13,638 nt of DNA from an uncultured Oscillospiraceae bacterium. Its GTDB lineage: Bacteria > Bacillota > Clostridia > Oscillospirales > Ruminococcaceae. The notes under the pieces are model-generated. The model was not told the DNA's origin and searched no databases. It saw only the letters and a list, made by a program, of their open reading frames with translations. The DNA lies in the NCBI GenBank assembly GCA_934408835.1, contig CAKRVU010000010.1, positions 1 through 13,638 of the forward strand. Reading direction: 5' to 3'. Each line of letters starts with the position of its first letter. The first letter of the stretch is position 1. Positions 5,724 through 11,582 of this stretch are shown here, piece after piece. Made by a program: the position numbers and the translations under genes.

Positions 5724-7544
5724 CTATTTCTTTTGGAATTTCTGTTTAGCACGCAGCTGATTGTTCAAAATTGCCTTCCGAATTCGCAAAGACTCCGGCG
5801 TAACCTCAAGCAACTCATCCTCAGCCAAAAACTCGAGCGATTCTTCCAGGCTCAGCCTACTAGGCGGCGTTAAACGAAGCGCTTCATCTGAGCCGCTTGC
5901 ACGCATGTTGGTGACATGCTTCTTCTTGCAGACATTCACCACCAAATCTTCCTGTTTGGGCGAATATCCAACCACCATTCCTTCATAAACAGGCGTGCCC
6001 GGACCGATAAACAAAACGCCTCTTTCCTGCGCGTTATAAAGACCGTACGTCACGGCGTCGCCCTGCTCAAAGGAAACAAGCGACCCCGTTGACCGCGTGG
6101 GAATCTCCCCCTTGTGCGGCTGATAGCTGTCAAAAATGGAATTCATGATTCCTTCCCCTTTGGTATCGGTCAAAAACTCGTTGCGGTAACCAAACAGTCC
6201 GCGCGCCGGAATCAAAAATTCCACACGCATCCGGCTTCCTTGAAGGGTCATCTGAGTCATCTCCGCCTTCCGCCGTCCCATTTTCTCCATTACAGCGCCT
6301 AAAAACTCCTCCGGCACATCAATGACAAGCCGTTCTATCGGCTCGCAAAGGACGCCGTCTATCTCCCGCAGCAGTACGCGCGGGGTGCTGACCGAAAATT
6401 CAAAGCCTTCCCGCCGCATCGTTTCAATTAAAATGGAAAGATGCATCTCTCCACGACCGCTAACATTGAATTTTTCGCTTGAATCGGTATCACTCACCCG
6501 CAGCGAAACATCCTTGAGCAGCTCCCGTTCCAATCGTTCCCGTATCTGACGGGAAGTGACAAACCGCCCCTCGCGTCCGGCAAAAGGACTGTCGTTAACC
6601 GCAAACGTCATCTCCACCGTCGGCTCGCTGATTTTGACAAAAGGAAGCGGATCCATCTCCCCTGCGGTACAAACTGTATCCCCGATGGTAATATTTTCGA
6701 TTCCCGAAAAACAGACGATATCGCCGACAGCCGCCTCTTTTACCGGAATCCGGTCAAACGCGCCAATCTGATATAAATTTACAATTTTCGCTTGATACGG
6801 CTTCCGTCCGCCGTGGTAATCACAGACAGTCACTTCCTGCCCCTGACGCAGAACGCCCCGTTCTACCTTTCCAATGGCGATCCGTCCCACATAATCGTTA
6901 TAGTCGATGGCGGAAACCAGCACCTGAGTGGAGCCGTTTTCATCCCCTTCGGGCGGGCATACAGTGGAAAGAATGGCTTCAAAGAGGGGCAGCAGATCGG
7001 TTCCCGGTTCGTATTGGGAGAGTGAACAGGTGCCGCTCCGACCGGAACAGAAGAGGATGGGGCTTTCCAGTTGCTCCTCCGACGCGTCCAAATCCAGAAG
7101 CAACTCCAAAATCTCATCTGGAATCTCATCAAGCCTGGCGTCTGGACGATCTACCTTATTGATGACCACAATGATTTTTAGTCCGAGCGCCAGCGCCTTT
7201 TGCGTTACAAACCGAGTCTGCGGCATCGGTCCTTCGGCGGCGTCGACCAACAGGATCACCCCGTCTACCATTTTCAGAACCCGTTCGACCTCGCCGCCAA
7301 AATCGGCATGTCCCGGCGTATCAATCAAATTAATCTTCGTTCCGCGAAAGCGAACCGCTGTGTTTTTTGCCGATATGGTAATCCCGCGTTCCCGTTCCAG
7401 CTCGCCCGAATCCATCACCCGCTCGGCAACCTCTTGATTTTCACGATAAGCGCCAGCCTGACGAAGCATTTGATCTATCAACGTCGTCTTGCCGTGGTCA
7501 ACATGCGCTACAATCGCAATATTTCTTAAATCATTCCGTATCAT
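5724..7544 (-). CDS. typA: Ribosome-associated translational GTPase TypA/BipA
   Basis: EF-G/LepA-related GTPase that binds the 70S ribosome and supports 50S assembly and growth under stress. At 606 aa it is full length. G domain: G1 AHVDHGKTTL (13-22), G2 ERGITI (52-57), G3 DTPGHADFGGE (75-85), G4 NKVD (129-132). The G5 position reads SGRSG (167-171) instead of the usual SA-K/L, a mild departure. A beta-barrel domain II follows (about 205-300), then domains III and V (about 305-480, including SGRGEMHLSILIE at 362-374) and the BipA-specific C-terminal domain with YNAQERGVLFIGPGTPVYEG (503-522) and CKKKHVTNMRASGSDEALRL (539-558). ATG at 7544 has GCAGGAG upstream and overlaps the HAD gene's TGA as ATGA, indicating coupled translation. 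Third gene of the ychF operon. Confidence 0.97.
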   Translation of the reverse strand: MIRNDLRNIAIVAHVDHGKTTLIDQMLRQAGAYRENQEVAERVMDSGELERERGITISAKNTAVRFRGTKINLIDTPGHADFGGEVERVLKMVDGVILLVDAAEGPMPQTRFVTQKALALGLKIIVVINKVDRPDARLDEIPDEILELLLDLDASEEQLESPILFCSGRSGTCSLSQYEPGTDLLPLFEAILSTVCPPEGDENGSTQVLVSAIDYNDYVGRIAIGKVERGVLRQGQEVTVCDYHGGRKPYQAKIVNLYQIGAFDRIPVKEAAVGDIVCFSGIENITIGDTVCTAGEMDPLPFVKISEPTVEMTFAVNDSPFAGREGRFVTSRQIRERLERELLKDVSLRVSDTDSSEKFNVSGRGEMHLSILIETMRREGFEFSVSTPRVLLREIDGVLCEPIERLVIDVPEEFLGAVMEKMGRRKAEMTQMTLQGSRMRVEFLIPARGLFGYRNEFLTDTKGEGIMNSIFDSYQPHKGEIPTRSTGSLVSFEQGDAVTYGLYNAQERGVLFIGPGTPVYEGMVVGYSPKQEDLVVNVCKKKHVTNMRASGSDEALRLTPPSRLSLEESLEFLAEDELLEVTPESLRIRKAILNNQLRAKQKFQKK

Positions 7545-8371
7545 AATTCACTCCTGCTTTTTTCTTCTATCTTACCGGTTTCAAGCCAATTCTCCAATAC
7601 CTGCGCAACACCGTCTTCATCGTTGGAAGCCGCCCGGTAACGCGCCGCCTCCACCAGCCTCGGATGCGCATTTTTCATGGCAAACGAGTAAGCGCACGCT
7701 TTGAGCATTTCAATATCGTTCAAATAGTCTCCAAACGCCATCACTTCGTTCCGCTCAATCCCGTACCGCCGGCAAAGAAGGGTCAGCGCCTCCCCCTTGC
7801 TAACGCCATAATTGATCAGGTCTACCCACTCGGGTCCGGAAAGGAGCACCTGCGCGCGGTCAGAAAAAGGCTGCATCGCCCGGTAAACTCCCTTTTCGGC
7901 GCCGGATACATCCAAAAGCGCAATCTTACAAATCTCGTCAAATTCCAAACAAGAAAGGACGTCTGGCAACCTCTGCCTTTTGGCAAAATAATGATTCGCC
8001 TGGTAGAGCAGTTCTTCGTTGTCATCTTCAAAATAAGCCGACTTCACACCGTCGAGCACCGGATACACCCCTTCGATGGCTCTGGCCGCAGTTACCACCT
8101 CGCGCACCAGCTCCGGCTCTATCCGATCAACAAAAATTTCTTCCCTGCCGTCGAACAATATCGCTCCGTTTTCCGCCAAAAAGCTGACCCCGTCCCGCAA
8201 ATTTGCCCGTTCAAACACCTCAAACAGATTAAAATGCTGCCGCCCGCTCGCCGCTACAAAATGGATACCGCGAGATACCAGCGCCGCAATCGCGTCGCGC
8301 GTCCGTTTCGTCAACTCCTTTTTGGAATTGAGCAAGGTTCCGTCCATATCAGAAGCCACCAGCTTAATCAT
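7541..8371 (-). CDS. Cof-type (class IIB) HAD-superfamily phosphatase
   Basis: Cytoplasmic Mg-dependent phosphohydrolase, typically acting on sugar phosphates, nucleotides or flavin-related phosphates; the substrate cannot be deduced. The 276-aa length fits the family. Core motifs are complete: motif I DMDGTLLNS with Asp8 and Asp10, motif II AASGR with Ser42, motif III Lys192 in SKGEAL, motif IV GDYLNDIEML with Asp215 and Asp219. The C2B cap lies between about 80 and 185. The frame stays open upstream to a TTG at 8398, but ATG 8371 is chosen because it has GGAAAGGAAGGG immediately before it and starts the first beta strand. It lies 41 bases after ychF and overlaps typA by four bases, so the three genes form one operon. 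Confidence 0.93.
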   Translation of the reverse strand: MIKLVASDMDGTLLNSKKELTKRTRDAIAALVSRGIHFVAASGRQHFNLFEVFERANLRDGVSFLAENGAILFDGREEIFVDRIEPELVREVVTAARAIEGVYPVLDGVKSAYFEDDNEELLYQANHYFAKRQRLPDVLSCLEFDEICKIALLDVSGAEKGVYRAMQPFSDRAQVLLSGPEWVDLINYGVSKGEALTLLCRRYGIERNEVMAFGDYLNDIEMLKACAYSFAMKNAHPRLVEAARYRAASNDEDGVAQVLENWLETGKIEEKSRSEL

Positions 8372-8412
8372 CGTTCCCTTCCTTTCCCAAACGATCAATC
8401 GCCTCTAAATCA

Positions 8413-9510
8413 CTATACATGAAACCGGAACAGCACAATATCGCCGTCCTGCATGATATAGTCTTTCCCTTCCAGGCGCAACAAACCCTGTTCTTTTGCA
8501 GCAGTCATACTGCCGCTGCATTGCAAAAACGTATCGTAGCCTATCACCTCAGCGCGGATAAATCCCCTCTCAAAGTCAGAATGAATCTTCCCGGCCGCCT
8601 GTGGCGCTTTGGTTCCCTTTGGAATCGTCCACGCGCGCACCTCCGGTTTTCCCGCCGTTAAAAAGGAGATAAGTCCGAGCAATCGGTAGCTTGTCTTTAT
8701 AATTCTGGAAAGACCCGATTCAAACAGACCCAGCTCCTGCAAAAAGAGGAGTCTGTCTTCTTCATCCAGTTCTGCCAACTCCTCCTCAATTTTTGCGCAG
8801 ATCGGGAACACCAGTCCCCCCTCGCGCTGCGCATATTCCTGCAAAAGAGTCAGCTGCTTTTGATTTTGAAGACCGCCGATATAATCGTCCTCACTCAAAT
8901 TGGCGGCATAAATCACCGGCTTTGCCGAAAGGAGCTGCATATTGCGCAGCGCCTGTTGCTCTTGCTCGTTCTGCGCAAAGCTGCGTGCCGATCTCCCTTC
9001 CTCCAAATGCTCTTTTAACCGTTCCAAAATGGCAAGCTCTTCCAGCAAAGAGCGATCCCCTTTGCTCTGCTTGCGCAAACGCTCCATCCGGCGGGCAAGA
9101 AGCTCGAGATCGGAAAAGATCAGCTCCAACTCAATCGTCTCCACATCCCGCAGCGGATCAACGCTGCCGTCCACATGAATTACATTTTCATCTTCAAAGC
9201 AGCGAACTACATGAATCATCGCGTCCGCTTCCCGGATATGCCCCAAAAACTGATTCCCAAGTCCTTCTCCTTTGGAGGCGCCCCGAATCAGTCCTGCAAT
9301 ATCCACAAACTCCAAAGTAGCCGGCGTAAACTTTTCAGGCTGATAGATCTTAGCAAGCTCATCCAGCCGTTCATCCGGCACCGAAACAATTCCCACATTC
9401 GGCTCAATGGTGCAAAAAGGGTAATTGGCCGAATCAGCACCGCCGCCCGACAATGCGTTAAACAGCGCGCTTTTTCCAACGTTCGGTAATCCTACCATTC
9501 CCAATTTCAT
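8413..9510 (-). CDS. ychF: YchF/Obg-family ATPase with TGS domain
   Basis: OLA1/YchF ATPase of the Obg family, associated with ribosomes and oxidative-stress control. The 365 residues match family length. Walker A GLPNVGKSALFNAL (7-20); NYPFCTIEPN (29-38), whose Cys33 aligns with the redox-sensitive cysteine described in E. coli YchF; G3 DIAGLIRGASKGEGLGNQFL (70-89); and the NLSE motif (204-207), the signature of ATP rather than GTP preference. A helical insertion spans about 135-195, and the C-terminal TGS domain about 282-365, ending YIMQDGDIVLFRFHV. ATG at 9510 follows AGGAGG with ten bases between. First gene of ychF-HAD-typA, with its own promoter and a long leader. Confidence 0.97.
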   Translation of the reverse strand: MKLGMVGLPNVGKSALFNALSGGGADSANYPFCTIEPNVGIVSVPDERLDELAKIYQPEKFTPATLEFVDIAGLIRGASKGEGLGNQFLGHIREADAMIHVVRCFEDENVIHVDGSVDPLRDVETIELELIFSDLELLARRMERLRKQSKGDRSLLEELAILERLKEHLEEGRSARSFAQNEQEQQALRNMQLLSAKPVIYAANLSEDDYIGGLQNQKQLTLLQEYAQREGGLVFPICAKIEEELAELDEEDRLLFLQELGLFESGLSRIIKTSYRLLGLISFLTAGKPEVRAWTIPKGTKAPQAAGKIHSDFERGFIRAEVIGYDTFLQCSGSMTAAKEQGLLRLEGKDYIMQDGDIVLFRFHV

Positions 9511-9537
9511 TGCTTAACATCCTCCTACAACGATTCC

Positions 9538-9586
9538 GCGCACCCTCTTTTCTTTGCAAAACAGGCGCCGCAAAAGAGGAAAGCGC
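9538..9586 (-). promoter_or_regulatory. Second hairpin in the ychF leader
   Basis: On the minus strand CCUCUUUU pairs perfectly with AAAAGAGG (9579-9572 with 9551-9544), flanked by GCGC/GCGC (9586-9583 with 9541-9538) and enclosing a 20-base loop that holds a self-complementary GGCGCC. It lies 15 bases upstream of the ychF ribosome binding site. Together with the hairpin at 9600-9622 it makes a leader of about 145 bases that looks regulatory, but it matches no riboswitch class I can name. Confidence 0.4.
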
Positions 9587-9599
9587 TCCGCAAAACAAG

Positions 9600-9622
9600 T
9601 CGCTGCCACGCGAAGGCAGCGA
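9600..9622 (-). terminator. Terminator-like hairpin in the ychF leader (possible attenuator)
   Basis: A perfect 8-bp stem, plus an outer T-A pair partner at each end, is formed by UCGCUGCC and GGCAGCGA around a 7-base loop. On the minus strand it is followed by CUUGUUUUG, an interrupted U-run. Placed between the promoter and the ychF start codon, it could act as an attenuator. The U-run is weak, so simple mRNA structure is an alternative. Confidence 0.4.
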
Positions 9623-9661
9623 GCAATTCAGCTTCTTTTTCATCTGATATCATACAAATTT

Positions 9662-9691
9662 ATCATACCACAGCTTCCCTCTTTTTGTCAA
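9662..9691 (-). promoter_or_regulatory. Sigma-A promoter of ychF-HAD-typA
   Basis: Minus-strand -35 box TTGACA (9691-9686) is perfect; the -10 box TATGAT (9667-9662) lies 18 bases away and is preceded by TGG, an extended -10 motif. The predicted start is near 9655, leaving a leader of about 145 bases before ychF. It is divergent from the tRNA promoter, with 37 AT-rich bases between the two -35 boxes. Confidence 0.8.
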
Positions 9692-9728
9692 TCGGCGCAA
9701 CTTTTTCAAAATTTTTTTCAAAAAACCA

Positions 9729-9757
9729 TTGACAAATTTCTCATTATCGTGTATCAT
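9729..9757 (+). promoter_or_regulatory. Sigma-A promoter of the tRNA-Met/tRNA-Glu unit
   Basis: The -35 box TTGACA (9729-9734) is perfect, the spacer is 17 bases, and the -10 box is TATCAT (9752-9757). The predicted start is near 9764, about 36 bases before the first tRNA. The upstream side is rich in A- and T-runs (9701-9727), which may act as an UP element, as expected of a strong stable-RNA promoter. Confidence 0.85.
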
Positions 9758-9799
9758 AATATTCGTCGCTGTGAATGATAACTATGATCGCGACAGAAC

Positions 9800-9876
9800 G
9801 GCGATATAGCTCAGTTGGCTAGAGCATGCGGTTCATACCCGCAGTGTCACTGGTTCGAATCCAGTTATCGCTACCA
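9800..9876 (+). tRNA. tRNA-Met (CAT), elongator type
   Basis: The 77-base sequence folds as a complete cloverleaf: acceptor GGCGATA/TATCGCT (G1-U72 wobble), D stem GCTC/GAGC, anticodon stem TGCGG/CCGCA with loop TTCATAC, and T stem ACTGG/CCAGT with loop TTCGAAT. Discriminator A and the CCA end are encoded. The anticodon stem lacks the three consecutive G-C pairs of initiator tRNA, so this is the elongator. A CAT-anticodon isoleucine tRNA (lysidine type) is the alternative. Confidence 0.93.
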
Positions 9877-9879
9877 GAC

Positions 9880-9954
9880 GGCCCGTTGGTCAAGAGGTTA
9901 AGACACCGCCCTTTCACGGCGGTAACGCGAGTTCAATTCTCGCACGGGTCACCA
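9880..9954 (+). tRNA. tRNA-Glu (TTC)
   Basis: The 75-base cloverleaf has acceptor GGCCCGT/ACGGGTC, anticodon stem CCGCC/GGCGG with loop CTTTCAC (anticodon TTC) and T stem GCGAG/CTCGC with loop TTCAATT; CCA is encoded. It starts only three bases after tRNA-Met, so both come from one precursor. Confidence 0.95.
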
Positions 9955-9967
9955 AACAACAGTCGCC

Positions 9968-10006
9968 TTCCCTTTCAAGTGCACCAAAACGGTGCTTGTT
10001 AGGGAG
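9968..10006 (+). other. Hairpin in the 3' tail of the tRNA precursor
   Basis: Between tRNA-Glu and the terminator an imperfect long stem can form: TTCCCT with AGGGAG (9968-9973 and 10001-10006), CAA with TTG (9976-9978 and 9996-9998), and GCACC with GGTGC (9981-9985 and 9991-9995) around an AAAAC loop. There is no U-run after it. It may be a processing signal, part of the termination region, or a small RNA released on tRNA maturation; none of these is proven. Confidence 0.4.
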
Positions 10007-10019
10007 CGCATTGAGACAG

Positions 10020-10049
10020 ACCTCTCCGAATTCATTCGGGGAGGTTTTT
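10020..10049 (+). terminator. Rho-independent terminator of the tRNA unit
   Basis: An 11-bp stem (ACCTCTCCGAA with TTCGGGGAGGT, one wobble) encloses a TTCA loop and runs into an uninterrupted T-run. Strong plus-strand terminator, 65 bases after tRNA-Glu. Confidence 0.92.
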
Positions 10050-10253
10050 CTATTCTCTTACGCTATATCCTGCCCCTTTTGGCTGCCCTCCTTTTTCTTT
10101 TTCATTGAGGAGCTCAGCAGACGCACAGAAAACGTGCTCCCTTCCTTCACCAGCAAAAATTCATCTTTTATTTACATCCAATTCGTTCAAAGCTTTTCTC
10201 TTTTATGTAATCCTTATTCATAAGTTGATAAAATCACCGAAATGGAGAATGCT

Positions 10254-11459
10254 ATGAAACATTGGAAACAAAATCGATATGTTTGTATTGGACTTACCCT
10301 GTTTCTCACCTTTGCCGGCTGTTTAATCTTTTTTGATCTGTTTTCTTCGGTAAACCCCACCCAAATTCTTTCTGCCTTATCCGGTATTCTCACTCCGTTC
10401 TTCATCGGATTTGCCATCGCGTACCTTCTGAACCCGCTAATGCGCTTCTTTGAACGAAAGCTGTTTACGCCGCTGATTGGCAAACGTAGCCCCGGCAAAT
10501 ATCGAAAACTCATTCGCTCCCTGTCGGTATTCCTCTCGCTGCTCATCGCCATCGCCATCATTTTCTTTTTGCTGTTGCTGCTTATCCCTCAGGCTCTTGC
10601 AAGCGTTGTAGGTATCATCCAAAAAACGCCCCTTTACCTGAACACCGTCACCTCTTTGCTGGATAACTTCTTCCACGGCAACCCGGATGCTCTGCTGTTG
10701 ATCAACGATATCTTTTCTAAAATCAGTGAAAATATTCAAGTCTGGCTCAGCACGATTGCGGCGCAGATTCCCGCCATGCTCGATGCCATCGCAAACGGCG
10801 TTTTCGGTTTTATCGACTGGATGAAAAACCTGGTTTTAGGCGTTATCATCTCCTTTTATGTCCTGTATCACAAGGAAAAATTCGTATCCCAATTTAAAAA
10901 GACGCTCTTTGCGCTCCTCCCCAACCGTATCGCAAGCAAGAGTATCCACCTGTTTGGGGAAATCCACCTTGTGTTCGGCGGCTTCATCACCGGCGTTTTG
11001 ATTGATTCCACTCTGGTCGGCATCCTCTGCTTTATCGGACTGTCCCTAATGAATATGCCGTATGCCGTCTTAATCTCCTGCCTAGTCGGCGTATTCAATG
11101 TCATCCCCTTCTTAGGTCCCTTCTTAGGCGGAATCCCATCCGCCATCATCATCCTGCTGGAAGATCCCAAAAAGGTCGTCTGGTTTGTCCTGTTCATGGT
11201 CATCCTGCAACAGTTTGACGGGAACATCATGAGCCCCAAAATCCTCGGAGGCGCCACAGGGCTCCCCACCTTCTGGGTGCTATTTGCCATCATTGCCGGA
11301 GGCGGTCTCTTCGGCTTCTTGGGAATGCTCTTGGGCGTCCCCGTATTCTCCGTTATCTATACGCTGGTTTCTCACGCGATTGACCAACGCCTGATTGAAA
11401 AGAATCTTCCAACCAAAACGAATGATTATCTACACTCAAAGCAATTGCAGGAGTGGTAA
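10254..11459 (+). CDS. AI-2E family (UPF0118/PF01594) transporter-like membrane protein
   Basis: Polytopic inner-membrane protein of the family named after E. coli TqsA (AI-2 exporter); other members are Na+/H+ antiporters or unknown, and the substrate here cannot be deduced. The 401-aa product has hydrophobic segments at about 9-27, 36-61, 89-116, 186-206, 242-267, 268-301, 308-325 and 338-372, with a soluble stretch between the third and fourth (about 117-185). Family signatures: NVIPFLGPFLGGIPSA (282-297), QQFDGNIMSPKILGG (319-333) and GLFGFLGMLLGVPVFSVIY (351-369). The ATG at 10254 is preferred over that at 10242, because GGAG lies six bases before it and nothing suitable precedes the earlier one. 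It stands alone between two terminators; no clear promoter is visible in the pyrimidine-rich 204 bases upstream (10050-10253). Confidence 0.92.
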   Translation: MKHWKQNRYVCIGLTLFLTFAGCLIFFDLFSSVNPTQILSALSGILTPFFIGFAIAYLLNPLMRFFERKLFTPLIGKRSPGKYRKLIRSLSVFLSLLIAIAIIFFLLLLLIPQALASVVGIIQKTPLYLNTVTSLLDNFFHGNPDALLLINDIFSKISENIQVWLSTIAAQIPAMLDAIANGVFGFIDWMKNLVLGVIISFYVLYHKEKFVSQFKKTLFALLPNRIASKSIHLFGEIHLVFGGFITGVLIDSTLVGILCFIGLSLMNMPYAVLISCLVGVFNVIPFLGPFLGGIPSAIIILLEDPKKVVWFVLFMVILQQFDGNIMSPKILGGATGLPTFWVLFAIIAGGGLFGFLGMLLGVPVFSVIYTLVSHAIDQRLIEKNLPTKTNDYLHSKQLQEW

Positions 11460-11490
11460 AACGATAGCGATTCTTAAAAGAATAAAACAA

Positions 11491-11539
11491 AAACCCATGG
11501 TCGACTTTCGGTAAAGTCAGCCGTGGGTTTCGTCTTTTT
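11491..11539. terminator. Bidirectional terminator between convergent genes
   Basis: A long hairpin made of AAACCCA/TGGGTTT, a short wobble-containing middle section and GACTTT/AAAGTC around a CGGT loop. In the plus direction it is followed by CGTCTTTTT; in the minus direction by a T-rich run (GTTTTTGTTTT). The middle section has T-G pairs in plus-strand RNA but A-C mismatches in minus-strand RNA, so it is more stable for the AI-2E gene, whereas the U-run is better for the minus-strand gene. Confidence 0.88.
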
Positions 11540-11582
11540 ATTGTAGCTTTCTCTGTCACCGCACTCTTTCAAACCCTGTTTT

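Noticed and set aside
5427..5873. Plus-strand open frame of 148 codons through the three repeats, showing repeated CCRQET-like and SSA-like segments
   Set aside because: It begins with TTG without a ribosome site, runs on antisense into typA, and the apparent protein repeats simply reflect the DNA repeats whose period is close to a multiple of three.
7664..8422. Plus-strand open frame of 252 codons opposite the HAD gene
   Set aside because: Antisense shadow of a complete HAD phosphatase; no motifs.
9996..10223. Plus-strand 75-codon open frame with a hydrophobic stretch
   Set aside because: Starts at TTG inside the tRNA tail hairpin and runs across a strong terminator; no ribosome site.
10050..10253. 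Promoter or riboswitch upstream of the AI-2E gene
   Set aside because: Scanned for -35/-10 pairs at 16-18 spacing and for stable stems; only poor matches such as TTTACA without a partner -10 were found.
11461..11490. Small palindrome TTCTTAAAAGAA as an operator site
   Set aside because: Too short and AT-rich to distinguish from chance next to a terminator.
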